From JAYZBC01 sp036339375 (GTDB lineage: Bacteria; Pseudomonadota; Alphaproteobacteria; MPNO01; UBA2964): 40,347 nucleotides of DNA. Shown here piece after piece: positions 32,847 through 40,347 of this stretch. The stretch spans positions 1 through 40,347 of the forward strand of contig JAYZBC010000089.1 in NCBI GenBank assembly GCA_036339375.1. Direction: 5' to 3'. Each line of letters starts with the position of its first letter. The first letter of the stretch is position 1. The translations under genes were made by a program, and so were the position numbers. The notes beneath the pieces were generated by a model. That model searched no databases and was not told the origin of the DNA. It saw only the letters and a program-made list of their open reading frames with translations.

Positions 32847-33311
32847 ATGAAAAAAATCACCGTAATTTCCGGAGGGCAAACCGGTGTTGATCGGGGGGCA
32901 TTGGACGCTGCCATAAATCTGGGAATACCTCATGGGGGTTGGTGTCCCAAAGGACGATTAGCCGAAGATGGTAAAATTTCTAGTAAATATCAATTAAAAG
33001 AGACTTATTCTAGAATGTATGCTGTACGCACCCGCCGCAATATTAGTCTGGCAGATGCTACATTGATAATATCACCCTGCCCTTTCATCGGTGGTACGTT
33101 GTTGGCAGTAACGGAAACTAGACACCAAAACAAACCATTGCTTGTTGTTTACCCAACCCGCGCAAATTATGTGCAAATTATGGAATGGTTGTTAACGTAT
33201 AGAGTGTCTGTTTTAAATGTAGCAGGTCCCCGAGAAAGTGAAAAACCTGAGATTTATCTATATTCCTACAAAATTGTATCTAAAATACTTCAAATGCTTA
33301 ATAAAAAATAA
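32847..33311 (+). CDS. Putative molybdenum-carrier / YpsA-LOG-like nucleotide-binding protein
   Basis: 154 aa. The N-terminal I-S-G-G-Q-T-G-V-D-R-G-A-L-D-A-A motif and GWCPKGRLAEDG are characteristic of the family annotated as putative molybdenum carriers, related in fold to the SLOG/LOG nucleotide-binding superfamily. The core ADATLIISP and GGTLLAVTETRHQNKPLLVV fit the Rossmann pattern. A biochemical function is not established for this family. It has no operon partner: carD ends 140 bp upstream. Start ATG without a strong ribosome binding site. Confidence 0.85.
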   Translation: MKKITVISGGQTGVDRGALDAAINLGIPHGGWCPKGRLAEDGKISSKYQLKETYSRMYAVRTRRNISLADATLIISPCPFIGGTLLAVTETRHQNKPLLVVYPTRANYVQIMEWLLTYRVSVLNVAGPRESEKPEIYLYSYKIVSKILQMLNKK

Positions 33312-33360
33312 ATTTTACTAACTGACCACGCGATATTTCAACATTGCCAAGTAGCCCATT

Positions 33361-33678
33361 TTAAATGCGGAAAGGCTCCATTGTTAAATTGTCATTTAAA
33401 ACCATTTCTTGCGCCTTTATAAAATTTAAGTGAAAAGGTTGTAAATTCTTGGCTTCCGCGTTTTTAAAATAAAAATCTGCCGCCATTTTTTTGATGTAAA
33501 CATTCATAGGTCCGTCTGTGGAATTTGGCATAAAGGTAAAATTTATTGACGCGCTATTAGGACCTTTGGAGAGGACGAAATTAGGGTATTTAAAAAGTGT
33601 TAAATTTTGGAACTTTGAAGTGAAATCGTAATTCTGAGTGTCAAAAATTCCGATATCGAATACAACCTTGTTTGGCAT
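33361..33678 (-). CDS. Hypothetical protein, orphan
   Basis: 105-aa frame with ATG start and balanced amino-acid composition (Asn, Phe and Lys rich, alternating hydrophobic/polar residues suggesting beta strands, no signal peptide or membrane helix). No family recognised. It has no clear ribosome binding site and sits in AT-rich DNA where chance frames of this length occur, so it is uncertain. Convergent with the molybdenum-carrier-like gene. Confidence 0.4.
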   Translation of the reverse strand: MPNKVVFDIGIFDTQNYDFTSKFQNLTLFKYPNFVLSKGPNSASINFTFMPNSTDGPMNVYIKKMAADFYFKNAEAKNLQPFHLNFIKAQEMVLNDNLTMEPFRI

Positions 33679-33911
33679 TTTTGAAAATAATAAGTTTTAA
33701 ATTTTTAAATCGATCTGTTGCCCTTTGCGTTGCTAAAATTTTTATTTTATCTGTATTACAGAGTTGAAAAAATTATTGAAATTTTGAATGTTTAGTATCT
33801 CTAAGTATTCCCAATATCATTGGGCTCCTTTATAGGGTAACGCCAAATACAAGAATTTTTGTTGTCTTCATATTGTAAAATGCGTGTCCATAAATTTTAG
33901 AGCCGTAATTA
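33679..33911. promoter_or_regulatory. Divergent AT-rich gap upstream of pip
   Basis: 233 bp with no reading frame of interest. It lies between the leftward orphan ORF and rightward pip and should contain the pip promoter. A TAAAAT hexamer at 33876-33881 is a possible -10 box but lacks a matching -35. Confidence 0.3.
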
Positions 33912-34865
33912 ATGCCTAGTGAACAACTTTTTCCACCCATAAATACATTTGAAGAAGGCCACCTTAAGCTGGACGACATTCACGTGATGTATTGGGAACA
34001 ATCAGGAAATCCTATGGGTTTGCCTGTGTTGTTTTTACATGGGGGCCCAGGTGCTGGTGCTACCCCTGTTCATCGACGTTTTTTTGATCCAGCAGTTTAT
34101 AAAATTATAATTTTTGATCAACGTGGGGCCGGGAGGTCCGAGCCACGTGGGGAAACCACTAATAACACGACACAGGATCTAGTTGATGATATTGAACGGC
34201 TTCGGCTTCATTTGGGTGTAGAACGTTGGATCGTATTTGGGGGCTCTTGGGGAAGTACCTTGGCTTTAGCGTATGGGGAGAAATTTCCGGAGCGGTGTCT
34301 GGGTTTTATTTTGCGCGGAATTTTTTTGGGGAGTCAGGGTGAACTGAATTGGTTTTTATATGGGATGCGTAAGGTATACCCAGAAAATTGGGGACGGTTA
34401 GTGGAACAACTTTCTGAAGAGGAGCGTAAAGATATACTGACGAGTTATCACAAACGGCTTTTTAGTAATGATAAAAAAATTTATGTACCTGCAGCGCGCG
34501 CTTGGAGTGCTTATGAAGGGGCTTGTTCAACTCTGATGCCCAGCCCGGAAACGGTTTCAGCTTTTAGTAGTGATGAGTTGGCGTACGCGCTTTCCAGGAT
34601 TGAGGCACATTATTTTATTAATAATCTTTTTCTAGAAGATGATGAACTTCTTGATCAAATAGAAAAAATTCGTCACTTGCCAGGGGTTATTGTCCAAGGT
34701 CGGTATGATATGGTTTGTCCTATGGTGACAACAAATAAATTACAAAAAGCTTGGCCTGAAGCTGAATATGTAATAGTTCCTGATGCCGGACATTCTGCAA
34801 TGGAGCCCGGTATCCGTGCGGGGTTGGTGGGTGCTACAGAACGTTTGAAACGAGAAAAGTTTTAA
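33912..34865 (+). CDS. pip: Proline iminopeptidase (alpha/beta hydrolase, S33)
   Basis: 317-aa cytoplasmic peptidase that removes N-terminal proline from peptides. The HGGPGAGATPVHRRFFDP oxyanion region, FDQRGAGRS and nucleophile motif G-G-S112-W-G-S-T are diagnostic. The catalytic Asp is in QGRYDMVCP and the His in DAGHSAMEPG. Length matches the family. ATG start. PagL-like gene follows in the same direction but is probably unrelated in function. Confidence 0.94.
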   Translation: MPSEQLFPPINTFEEGHLKLDDIHVMYWEQSGNPMGLPVLFLHGGPGAGATPVHRRFFDPAVYKIIIFDQRGAGRSEPRGETTNNTTQDLVDDIERLRLHLGVERWIVFGGSWGSTLALAYGEKFPERCLGFILRGIFLGSQGELNWFLYGMRKVYPENWGRLVEQLSEEERKDILTSYHKRLFSNDKKIYVPAARAWSAYEGACSTLMPSPETVSAFSSDELAYALSRIEAHYFINNLFLEDDELLDQIEKIRHLPGVIVQGRYDMVCPMVTTNKLQKAWPEAEYVIVPDAGHSAMEPGIRAGLVGATERLKREKF

Positions 34866-34926
34866 TTTAATTTGCTATTTATTCTATTCTCTTTACATTT
34901 TGGATTTGAAAAGAAAAATAAATATA

Positions 34927-35652
34927 ATGGCTGTGTGTAAGGAAAAATTTGATCGAAAATCGTTAGGAACCCTTAGTTGTTTGGTAGTATTTCTTTATGT
35001 TAGTCCAGTCGCGGGCGGTATTACTGGCCATGATTTAGCGGTAATTATGGAAAAGTCACACCCTTTTGTAACGACAGCGGAGAGCCTTACCGTGTCAACC
35101 AGAAACCCTTTATTACCTTTTCCAAAAAAAATTCAAACTAACAAAAAACAATTCAATAAGCTTACTGTTGCCTCGAGAAAAACAGGAATATTACAAAGAG
35201 AAGTTAGGGAAAATTCAAACAAGCCTAAACCAGAGAGTCCGAGTTTTTTGACAGCAGCCACAGGATATTTTGATATAAACGATAATGAAGGGGCTGTGGA
35301 GTTACGTTTAGAATGGAAAGGCCGGAGGTTTTTTGAAAAGATGTCCCCCTTACTCGGGCTGATGGGGAGCAGTGATGGAGCAATTTACGGTTATTCTGGT
35401 TTAGCTTATGATATTTCTCTTGATTCAAATTTATTTTTTACGCCCTCCTTTGCTTTTGGTGCGTATACGGATGGTGACGGAAAAAATCTTGGATCCACAA
35501 TTGAATTTCGGTCAGCAATCGAATTTTCTTATCGTTTTAGGGACCACTCGCGGATTGGTGTAATGGTTTATCACCTTTCAAATGCAGGAATTAGTAACAA
35601 AAACCCCGGGACCGAAATACTAAGTTTTGGTTATACAATTCCTTTAAATTAA
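34927..35652 (+). CDS. PagL-like lipid A 3-O-deacylase (acyloxyacyl hydrolase), outer membrane
   Basis: 241 aa. The C-terminal half is a PagL beta-barrel: the catalytic triad H216-x-S218 (YHLSNAGI) and E230 (NPGTE) has exactly the 14-residue spacing known for PagL, and the chain ends in an alternating strand, as outer-membrane proteins do. It would remove the 3-O-acyl chain from lipid A. An N-terminal signal helix (about 13-28) is followed by an unusually long Lys/Ser/Pro-rich region (about 32-108) before the barrel. ATG at 34927 is preferred; TTG at 34900 would add nine residues. Confidence 0.82.
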   Translation: MAVCKEKFDRKSLGTLSCLVVFLYVSPVAGGITGHDLAVIMEKSHPFVTTAESLTVSTRNPLLPFPKKIQTNKKQFNKLTVASRKTGILQREVRENSNKPKPESPSFLTAATGYFDINDNEGAVELRLEWKGRRFFEKMSPLLGLMGSSDGAIYGYSGLAYDISLDSNLFFTPSFAFGAYTDGDGKNLGSTIEFRSAIEFSYRFRDHSRIGVMVYHLSNAGISNKNPGTEILSFGYTIPLN

Positions 35653-35917
35653 AAATAAACCAAAAGACTTACTGTAAGGTCGGAGAGTTGGTGAAATCTT
35701 TCCACTCGAAATTAAGTTCGTCTTTACGTTTTCTTTATTTCTCTCGTTAATTACTTCAATGCTTTTTTGCTAATTTGTCATTACATTTTTGAAAGGGGAA
35801 GTCTTGTTGCTGGTAGTTAATCAGGGAGCATTGTAGGGTAGTTTTCGGCGTGATACCGTGTAATTACATGTCTTTTCGATCTTACTTCCCTCAGGAATAA
35901 AAAATTAGGAGATAAGT
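35653..35917. other. Gap upstream of the haem-oxygenase-fold gene
   Basis: 265 bp without a credible reading frame, marking the left border of the UbiD-containing cluster. It should hold the promoter of the next gene, but no well-spaced -35/-10 pair was identified. The only strong signal is the AGGAG ribosome binding site at its right end. Confidence 0.35.
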
Positions 35918-36634
35918 ATGAAAAAAAAGAATCCCTGGGTGAAGCGTCTGTTCCGTGATTTATCTGTGATGGGCAATGATGTGTTCAAGTCACCGGAATA
36001 CAAACATTTTTTGTCAAACCGTTTAACCCGTAAGCGTGCGGCTTATTATATTTTTGAGCGTTCACATTTTCACTTAAACCGAAGACAGTGTTGGGCTTTA
36101 GTCCAGGCACGTGCCCCTTTTGATATCAAGCAGCTTATTTGGGCACATGAGATGGAAGAACTTCAGGGGGACAAAAATAGGGGTGTTGAAAATCATTGGG
36201 TGTTGGGTATGAAAGAGGGCGAAGCTGTTGGTATGAAACCTAAAGATTTTAAAAAACCGGCTGGAGAGCCCACTCTCATATGTACCAGTGCTTGGTCCTA
36301 CATCGCTGAGCATGCTAATTGGCTGGAGGCACTCGCTTCTTCTTGTATGTTGGAAATTGCCAATTCGGATGGGATAATTCGTGGTGGGGGTATTGCCAAT
36401 AGATTTGGGAAAAAAATGCAACGCGAACTTAGTATTCCACTCAATAAACAGCCCTCAAATAAGGAACATATGGAAGTAGACATCGTTCACGCAAACCTCT
36501 TGTTTGAGGCAGCGGAGACATATTTGACCAGCAAAGAGGAACAAAAGTTGGTTATGAGCGGAGCCTCTAAAGGACTCTCAATTTACAAAACATGGCTGGG
36601 GTTAATGGCTATGGAAATGGACAAAATTCGTTGA
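35918..36634 (+). CDS. Haem-oxygenase-fold (HDO/TenA-PqqC-like) putative di-metal oxidase, copy 1
   Basis: 238-aa all-helical protein of the TenA/PqqC/iron-containing redox enzyme superfamily. The best metal signature is H184-x3-D188-x2-H191 (HMEVDIVH), the arrangement known in haem-oxygenase-like di-iron oxidases such as chlamydial CADD. Other candidate ligands are E80/E81 in HEMEELQGD, H93, and E137 in EHANWLEA. These enzymes use O2 and non-haem iron for unusual oxidations, but some relatives are cofactorless or bind thiamine precursors, so catalysis is inferred. Strong AGGAG site before the ATG. Convergent with ubiD (17-bp gap). A paralog begins beyond the right edge of the window. Confidence 0.8.
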   Translation: MKKKNPWVKRLFRDLSVMGNDVFKSPEYKHFLSNRLTRKRAAYYIFERSHFHLNRRQCWALVQARAPFDIKQLIWAHEMEELQGDKNRGVENHWVLGMKEGEAVGMKPKDFKKPAGEPTLICTSAWSYIAEHANWLEALASSCMLEIANSDGIIRGGGIANRFGKKMQRELSIPLNKQPSNKEHMEVDIVHANLLFEAAETYLTSKEEQKLVMSGASKGLSIYKTWLGLMAMEMDKIR

Positions 36635-36651
36635 CGGCCTGTAACGCTCGT

Positions 36652-38322
36652 TCAAGTTTTTTTACTTAAAGCGTTTTCAATTTCCCATACCTCTGTATTC
36701 ATTGGTATATCATTTCGGCGACGCTGCGCTGCGCGGATGCCGTTTTCCCAATAATTACTTTCCACCGCACGAAGTGCTTCCTGTTCCAATTGTTCTGGCC
36801 AAAACCCTAACGAATAACCATGCCAGGGGGCTTCTGGCTTGAGTTGGGGCAACCCCAATTTTTCTTCCCAAATCTGACGCGCCCGCTCCATGTATTCAAG
36901 TTTTGGTAATGCAACCGGCGGGTAGTCTTTCTTTTGAGTGGCATCAATGAGTAAAGCGGAATCTTCGCCGCCGGTTATAGCCTCACTTGGGCCGTGGCCG
37001 GGATCTTTATGCTTAATTACCTCCATATCCAGATGAGGGCTGGATCGAAATGCAAGTGCCCAAAATACAGAATCTAAATTTTTTGGATCAATGTCCTCAC
37101 TAATAGCAATTACAAATTTTCCGGACCCGCGTTGCTGCGACTGTATACCATAAAGTGCACGCCATATTTCAGTTTTGGGGACACTCCTTTCAAATGTTAC
37201 AAAGATGAACTTGCGGCTACCTGTTAATGGCTGGTGGCAAGTAACATTTTTAACTCCCTTGATTCCGAGGTGATCACGGAGATGTCGAATGTAACCAAAT
37301 TCGTGTACCAGACACCGTATTCCAGTAAATTCGTTGGGGTGTAGTTGACTCAAATATGTAATAAGGATGGGATTTTTTCTGTGTGTAATTGCCGTTACCT
37401 CAACAAAGCAGTTAAATTCTTGTGTATTTACATGGCCGTGGGCTTCTGCGTAGGGTCCCTCCGGTTCTAGATACTCCGTGTCAACGTATCCCTCGATAAT
37501 GATTTCTGCATCTGCGGGAACAAGTAAATCAACTGTCCTTGCTTTGACAACATCAATGGGGGAACCAAGAAGACCCCCGGCGAGGCCAATTTCGTCAAAC
37601 TCTTCTGGAGCTTTCCAAACGGCGGCATAGGCAAGGACAGGTGGTCCCCCAACGACATATGCGCAAGGCATTTTTTCGCCTCGCTCTTTGTATTTAAGCC
37701 AATGGCCGTACCCCCCGGCCCGTAATTCTGTTGATGTATTTAAACCGAATCTTCGTGGGGCTTTAATTTGACCACGGTAAGTACCAAAATTTTGGAGCCC
37801 TGTATCCGGGTCCTTCGTTATGAAACCAGTGCCGCTCAAAAAGGGGGCATTATCCCACCCCGGCGTTGAAATTGGTACTGGTAAAGCATCGAGAGCATTG
37901 CCGGGCTGGTCTAATTCGGTGCCCTCTATAATAATTTCCTGGCAGGATCCGTCAAATATTTCTCTTGGGGGTATAGGGTTTGATAATGCATTTTCCCAAA
38001 GGTCATTAGAATTTTCAAGGGGACACCCTAGGCCAATGCTGTAAATTTCCTTGTTTCCTCCCCATGCGCCAATCAAGACGGGCATATTGTATTTTTTTCC
38101 TTTAGAATCTGTGACGTTCGTAAAGAGCCACGCTTTACGTTCCTCATCCGGGACGCCCCCCCTTACTTGCCATCGTACGAGTGGAAAAAGTTCTGTATCT
38201 TTGTTAATTGGTAAATCCACAACCCTAAGCAAATTTTTTTTTTCCAGGGTACGGATATGGTCTCGTAGGTCAGGATAAACCCGTGATTTTTGTGAGGTTC
38301 CTGCGGATTTTTTCTTTGCCAT
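36652..38322 (-). CDS. UbiD family (prenyl-FMN dependent) decarboxylase
   Basis: 556 aa, longer than the usual roughly 490-510. The UbiD signatures are NFGTYRGQ (R183) and the IEGYV...PEGPYAEAHGHVN block (residues 277-299), with the family's final helical region. UbiD enzymes reversibly decarboxylate aromatic, heteroaromatic or unsaturated acids using prenylated FMN made by UbiX. No ubiX is in this window. Because of its neighbours (HDO paralogs, GST, TctC-type binding protein) a catabolic role seems likelier than ubiquinone synthesis. ATG with AGGA 7 nt upstream. Confidence 0.9.
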   Translation of the reverse strand: MAKKKSAGTSQKSRVYPDLRDHIRTLEKKNLLRVVDLPINKDTELFPLVRWQVRGGVPDEERKAWLFTNVTDSKGKKYNMPVLIGAWGGNKEIYSIGLGCPLENSNDLWENALSNPIPPREIFDGSCQEIIIEGTELDQPGNALDALPVPISTPGWDNAPFLSGTGFITKDPDTGLQNFGTYRGQIKAPRRFGLNTSTELRAGGYGHWLKYKERGEKMPCAYVVGGPPVLAYAAVWKAPEEFDEIGLAGGLLGSPIDVVKARTVDLLVPADAEIIIEGYVDTEYLEPEGPYAEAHGHVNTQEFNCFVEVTAITHRKNPILITYLSQLHPNEFTGIRCLVHEFGYIRHLRDHLGIKGVKNVTCHQPLTGSRKFIFVTFERSVPKTEIWRALYGIQSQQRGSGKFVIAISEDIDPKNLDSVFWALAFRSSPHLDMEVIKHKDPGHGPSEAITGGEDSALLIDATQKKDYPPVALPKLEYMERARQIWEEKLGLPQLKPEAPWHGYSLGFWPEQLEQEALRAVESNYWENGIRAAQRRRNDIPMNTEVWEIENALSKKT

Positions 38323-38409
38323 ATTTTTTTCCTATGGATTACCTAAATTTCAGGACAATATTAGATTAGGATTTTCTGCAGAGATACGCATAAAAGGAGA
38401 AATTTACTA

Positions 38410-39036
38410 ATGCTAAAAATTTGGGGACGCCGAGATTCTTTCAACCTTCAAAAAGTAATGTGGTGTGTTGCGGAACTCAACTTAGAATGCCAAAGGATTG
38501 ATGCCGGAGGTGTGCACGGTGTTACAAATTCCACAGAATACCTTTCCATGAACCCCAACGGAAGAGTTCCGACTATCGACGACGATGGGTTTGTGCTCTG
38601 GGAGTCAAACTCTATAGTTAGGTATTTAGCTGCAAAGTACGGTGTAGAAACACTTTATCCCAGTGAAATAAACCAGAGAGCAGAAGCCGATCGTTGGATG
38701 GAGTGGCAAAGTGCGACTGTGGGCGCGGTAATGCGTCCCTTGATTATTACAATGTTTCGAACGAGACCCGAAGATCAGGATCCTAATATTGTTAATAAAC
38801 AAATTGCTGAAGTAAGTCGCTATTGGGCGATGCTAGATGGACATCTTGCTACTCATAAATTTGTGGCCGGTAATACCTTGACTATGGGGGACATTCCAAT
38901 CGGTTGCTATGCTTGGCGTTGGTTTTCAATTGATGCGGATAGACCTAAATTTTTATACTTAAGAGACTGGTATAAAAGACTGTGCGACCGGACCGCATAC
39001 CGTGAGAATGTTATGATACCAATGGCGTCGAATTAA
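38410..39036 (+). CDS. Glutathione S-transferase family protein (second GST)
   Basis: 208 aa, typical GST length. The N-terminal thioredoxin-like domain has GRRDSFNLQKVMWC (active-site Ser region), MNPNGRVPTIDD with the cis-proline, and WESNSIVRYLA for the gamma-glutamyl moiety; the C-terminal helical domain has FVAGNTLTMGDIPIGCYAWRW. GGAG precedes the ATG by about 9 nt. It is divergent from ubiD and convergent with the TctC gene. It may process a glutathione adduct or detoxify an intermediate; substrate unknown. Only distantly related to the GST at 10.6 kb. Confidence 0.93.
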   Translation: MLKIWGRRDSFNLQKVMWCVAELNLECQRIDAGGVHGVTNSTEYLSMNPNGRVPTIDDDGFVLWESNSIVRYLAAKYGVETLYPSEINQRAEADRWMEWQSATVGAVMRPLIITMFRTRPEDQDPNIVNKQIAEVSRYWAMLDGHLATHKFVAGNTLTMGDIPIGCYAWRWFSIDADRPKFLYLRDWYKRLCDRTAYRENVMIPMASN

Positions 39037-39067
39037 AAAAGTCGGGGCTGAAATATTAAGCCCCGAC
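39035..39067 (-). terminator. Intrinsic terminator of the TctC-like gene
   Basis: GTCGGGGCT (39041-39049) and AGCCCCGAC (39059-39067) form a perfect 9-bp GC-rich stem with a 9-nt loop. On the minus strand it is followed by six T (plus-strand A at 39035-39040), 19 bp after the gene's stop codon. On the plus strand the stem is not followed by T, so it serves mainly the leftward gene although it may also slow read-through from the GST. This is the clearest terminator in the window. Confidence 0.85.
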
Positions 39068-39085
39068 AAAAACCAGAGATTGATT

Positions 39086-40150
39086 TTATTTACCCTTAAG
39101 GGCTGCTTTTAGTTCATTTATTGTTGAATTTGGTGTTGCTGCCACTTTACCGATAAAAGCCTGCAATTTTTTTCCGCTTGTTGGTCCTAGAGGAAGTTTT
39201 CGTTTGGCGTAATCACCTACAAAACCGGCATCCTTCATGGTTCCGTCAAAAGCCGCTCGTAGAGCTGCAACGCGATCCTTAGGCACATTCGGGGGTGTGT
39301 GTAGGGCTCGCCCTATCATACCCGTCATATGCAGAAACCTTACCATTGTTTTTGCCTTTTCAGTTTTTGCGAGATCAATAAATCGGGGGACGTTTGGCAA
39401 ATCTGCAAGTTTATACGGCCCGATCTGAGCGAAGTGAATAAGTTTGCCTTCCTTCAGCCAATGCCCGCGCTTAGCCTTAACGCTTGCCCATGCTAACGAC
39501 CGGCCATGGACTTCACCGCGCTCCATGGCCATATCTACACCCTTGGATCCCTTATAACCGGTTACAAACTTAAATTTTGTACCGAGCAGAGGGTTCATGA
39601 GTTTAATCATCCGATACCAACTTGAATTTGGACTTGTAGCGCCCATTATTATTGTATTCCGTTTGGCCTCGCTAAGAGATTTAACGGGTGATGTGTGCCA
39701 GACCGAAAGGACACTGGCGAGGCTGGTAATGGATCCTAACCATTGGAATTTCGTAGCGTCAAATCTAATTTTCTTTGGCCGCAAGAGTTGGTTTTCTACA
39801 ATTGATGAGATAGGCATACTGATAACACTACCGTCTTTTGGTGATACGTTGTAAACGTAGTTAGCAGCTTTAGTGCCCCCGCCCCCACGCATAAATTGCA
39901 CTACTACAGTAGGTTTGCCTGGAACATGCTTTCCAATATGATTGGAAACTAGCCGCCCATTTAGACCAAATCCTCCACCCGCACCAGATCCTACGATAAC
40001 AGTCACGGTTTTTCCTTTATAAAATTTTGCAACAATGTGATGAAAAAAAGGCGTCTCTTCACCTGCAGCTATAGCGCTGTTTATCCCGATGAAGGCGGAA
40101 AACATGGTGATTGTTAATACCGATAGGAATTTTTTGTTACTTTCAAACAT
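39086..40150 (-). CDS. Tripartite tricarboxylate transporter (TctC/Bug) solute-binding protein
   Basis: 354 aa. The N-terminal signal peptide (about residues 1-29, ending NSAIAAGEE) exports it to the periplasm. The family's opening strand-loop KTVTVIVGSGAGGGFGLNGRL, GGGGTKAANYVYN and the C-terminal PLGPTSGKKLQAFI identify the TctC/Bug fold, which binds carboxylic acids. The membrane partners TctA and TctB are not in the window, so the binding protein acts alone here or with components encoded elsewhere. ATG with AGGGAG about 8 nt upstream. Its upstream neighbour, on the same strand 38 bp away, is the partial HDO paralog. Confidence 0.88.
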   Translation of the reverse strand: MFESNKKFLSVLTITMFSAFIGINSAIAAGEETPFFHHIVAKFYKGKTVTVIVGSGAGGGFGLNGRLVSNHIGKHVPGKPTVVVQFMRGGGGTKAANYVYNVSPKDGSVISMPISSIVENQLLRPKKIRFDATKFQWLGSITSLASVLSVWHTSPVKSLSEAKRNTIIMGATSPNSSWYRMIKLMNPLLGTKFKFVTGYKGSKGVDMAMERGEVHGRSLAWASVKAKRGHWLKEGKLIHFAQIGPYKLADLPNVPRFIDLAKTEKAKTMVRFLHMTGMIGRALHTPPNVPKDRVAALRAAFDGTMKDAGFVGDYAKRKLPLGPTSGKKLQAFIGKVAATPNSTINELKAALKGK

Positions 40151-40188
40151 CTACTTTTCTCCCTTGTTAATTCGTCTTTTATTATAAA

Positions 40189-40347
40189 TTAACGGTTGGG
40201 CATAGACTGCATTTCAACAGTCATCAGCCTTAACCATGTTTTATTTATGGCCCACGTAGTTCGGGCACCATGCATTATGGTGTCGTAATCATCTTTAGAT
40301 TTCATGTGTTGTTTGGCAACTGCAATAACAAATTTTGAGTGTTCGTC
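40189..40347 (-). CDS. Haem-oxygenase-fold (HDO/TenA-PqqC-like) protein, copy 2, C-terminus only
   Basis: The last 52 codons of a leftward gene whose 5' part lies beyond the window edge; it ends with TAA. Its end, DTIMHGARTTWAINKTWL then LMTVEM, aligns with the end of copy 1 (KLVMSGASKGLSIYKTWL then LMAMEM), sharing M-x-G-A, I-x-K-T-W-L and L-M-x-x-E-M, so it is a divergent paralog. It lies 38 bp upstream of the TctC-like gene and is probably co-transcribed with it. The metal-binding residues would be in the missing part and cannot be checked. Confidence 0.75.
   Translation of the reverse strand, partial: DEHSKFVIAVAKQHMKSKDDYDTIMHGARTTWAINKTWLRLMTVEMQSMPNR

Overview
The window reads as a chromosomal segment of a low-GC (by eye about 40 percent) alphaproteobacterium, probably a free-living Rhodospirillales-like or related marine lineage. 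The evidence is gene content and order. A complete System I cytochrome c maturation operon (ccmABCDEFGHI) runs divergently from aconitase acnA. A SUV3-like helicase, S4 protein, FdxA and CarD form a block of a kind usual in alphaproteobacteria. YggT is paired with FolD. The lineage call is inference; no rRNA gene is present. Many genes start with TTG or GTG, and several starts were moved to internal ATG/GTG codons because of Shine-Dalgarno placement or stop/start overlaps.

Layout. 1-9.1 kb: an MFS transporter cut by the window edge, rlmN, argG, two tandem EamA/DMT permeases, a VOC-fold protein, then on the minus strand folD and yggT, a tRNA-Ala(CGC) and a Bcr/CflA-type MFS exporter. 9.4-16.1 kb is an accessory, catabolic-looking stretch: a Rieske oxygenase (minus), then a GST, a PhyH-type Fe(II)/2-oxoglutarate oxygenase and a small cupin (plus), two orphan membrane proteins in a very AT-rich patch, and a D-aminoacylase-family amidohydrolase. 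16.2-22.9 kb: the ccm operon, entirely on the minus strand, with mostly ATGA-type overlaps and one 120-bp gap before ccmC. 23.2-28 kb: acnA (plus) and htpG (minus). 28.1-32.7 kb: helicase, S4 protein and TerB-like protein joined by TAATG junctions, then fdxA and carD. 32.8-35.7 kb: a YpsA/LOG-like putative molybdenum-carrier protein, an orphan ORF, a proline iminopeptidase and a PagL-like lipid A deacylase.

The most interesting stretch is 35.9 kb to the right edge. A haem-oxygenase-fold protein with a conserved H-x3-D-x2-H metal motif is followed by a UbiD-type decarboxylase, a GST and a tripartite-tricarboxylate (TctC/Bug) solute-binding protein. A second gene then runs off the window, and its visible C-terminus is a clear paralog of the first haem-oxygenase-fold protein. 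Two related putative di-metal oxidases bracketing a decarboxylase and an uptake protein suggest an uncharacterised pathway for taking up and breaking down a carboxylated, perhaps aromatic, substrate. This is inference from neighbourhood and motifs, not an established system.

No CRISPR array, insertion sequence, transposase, integrase, rRNA or prophage gene was seen.
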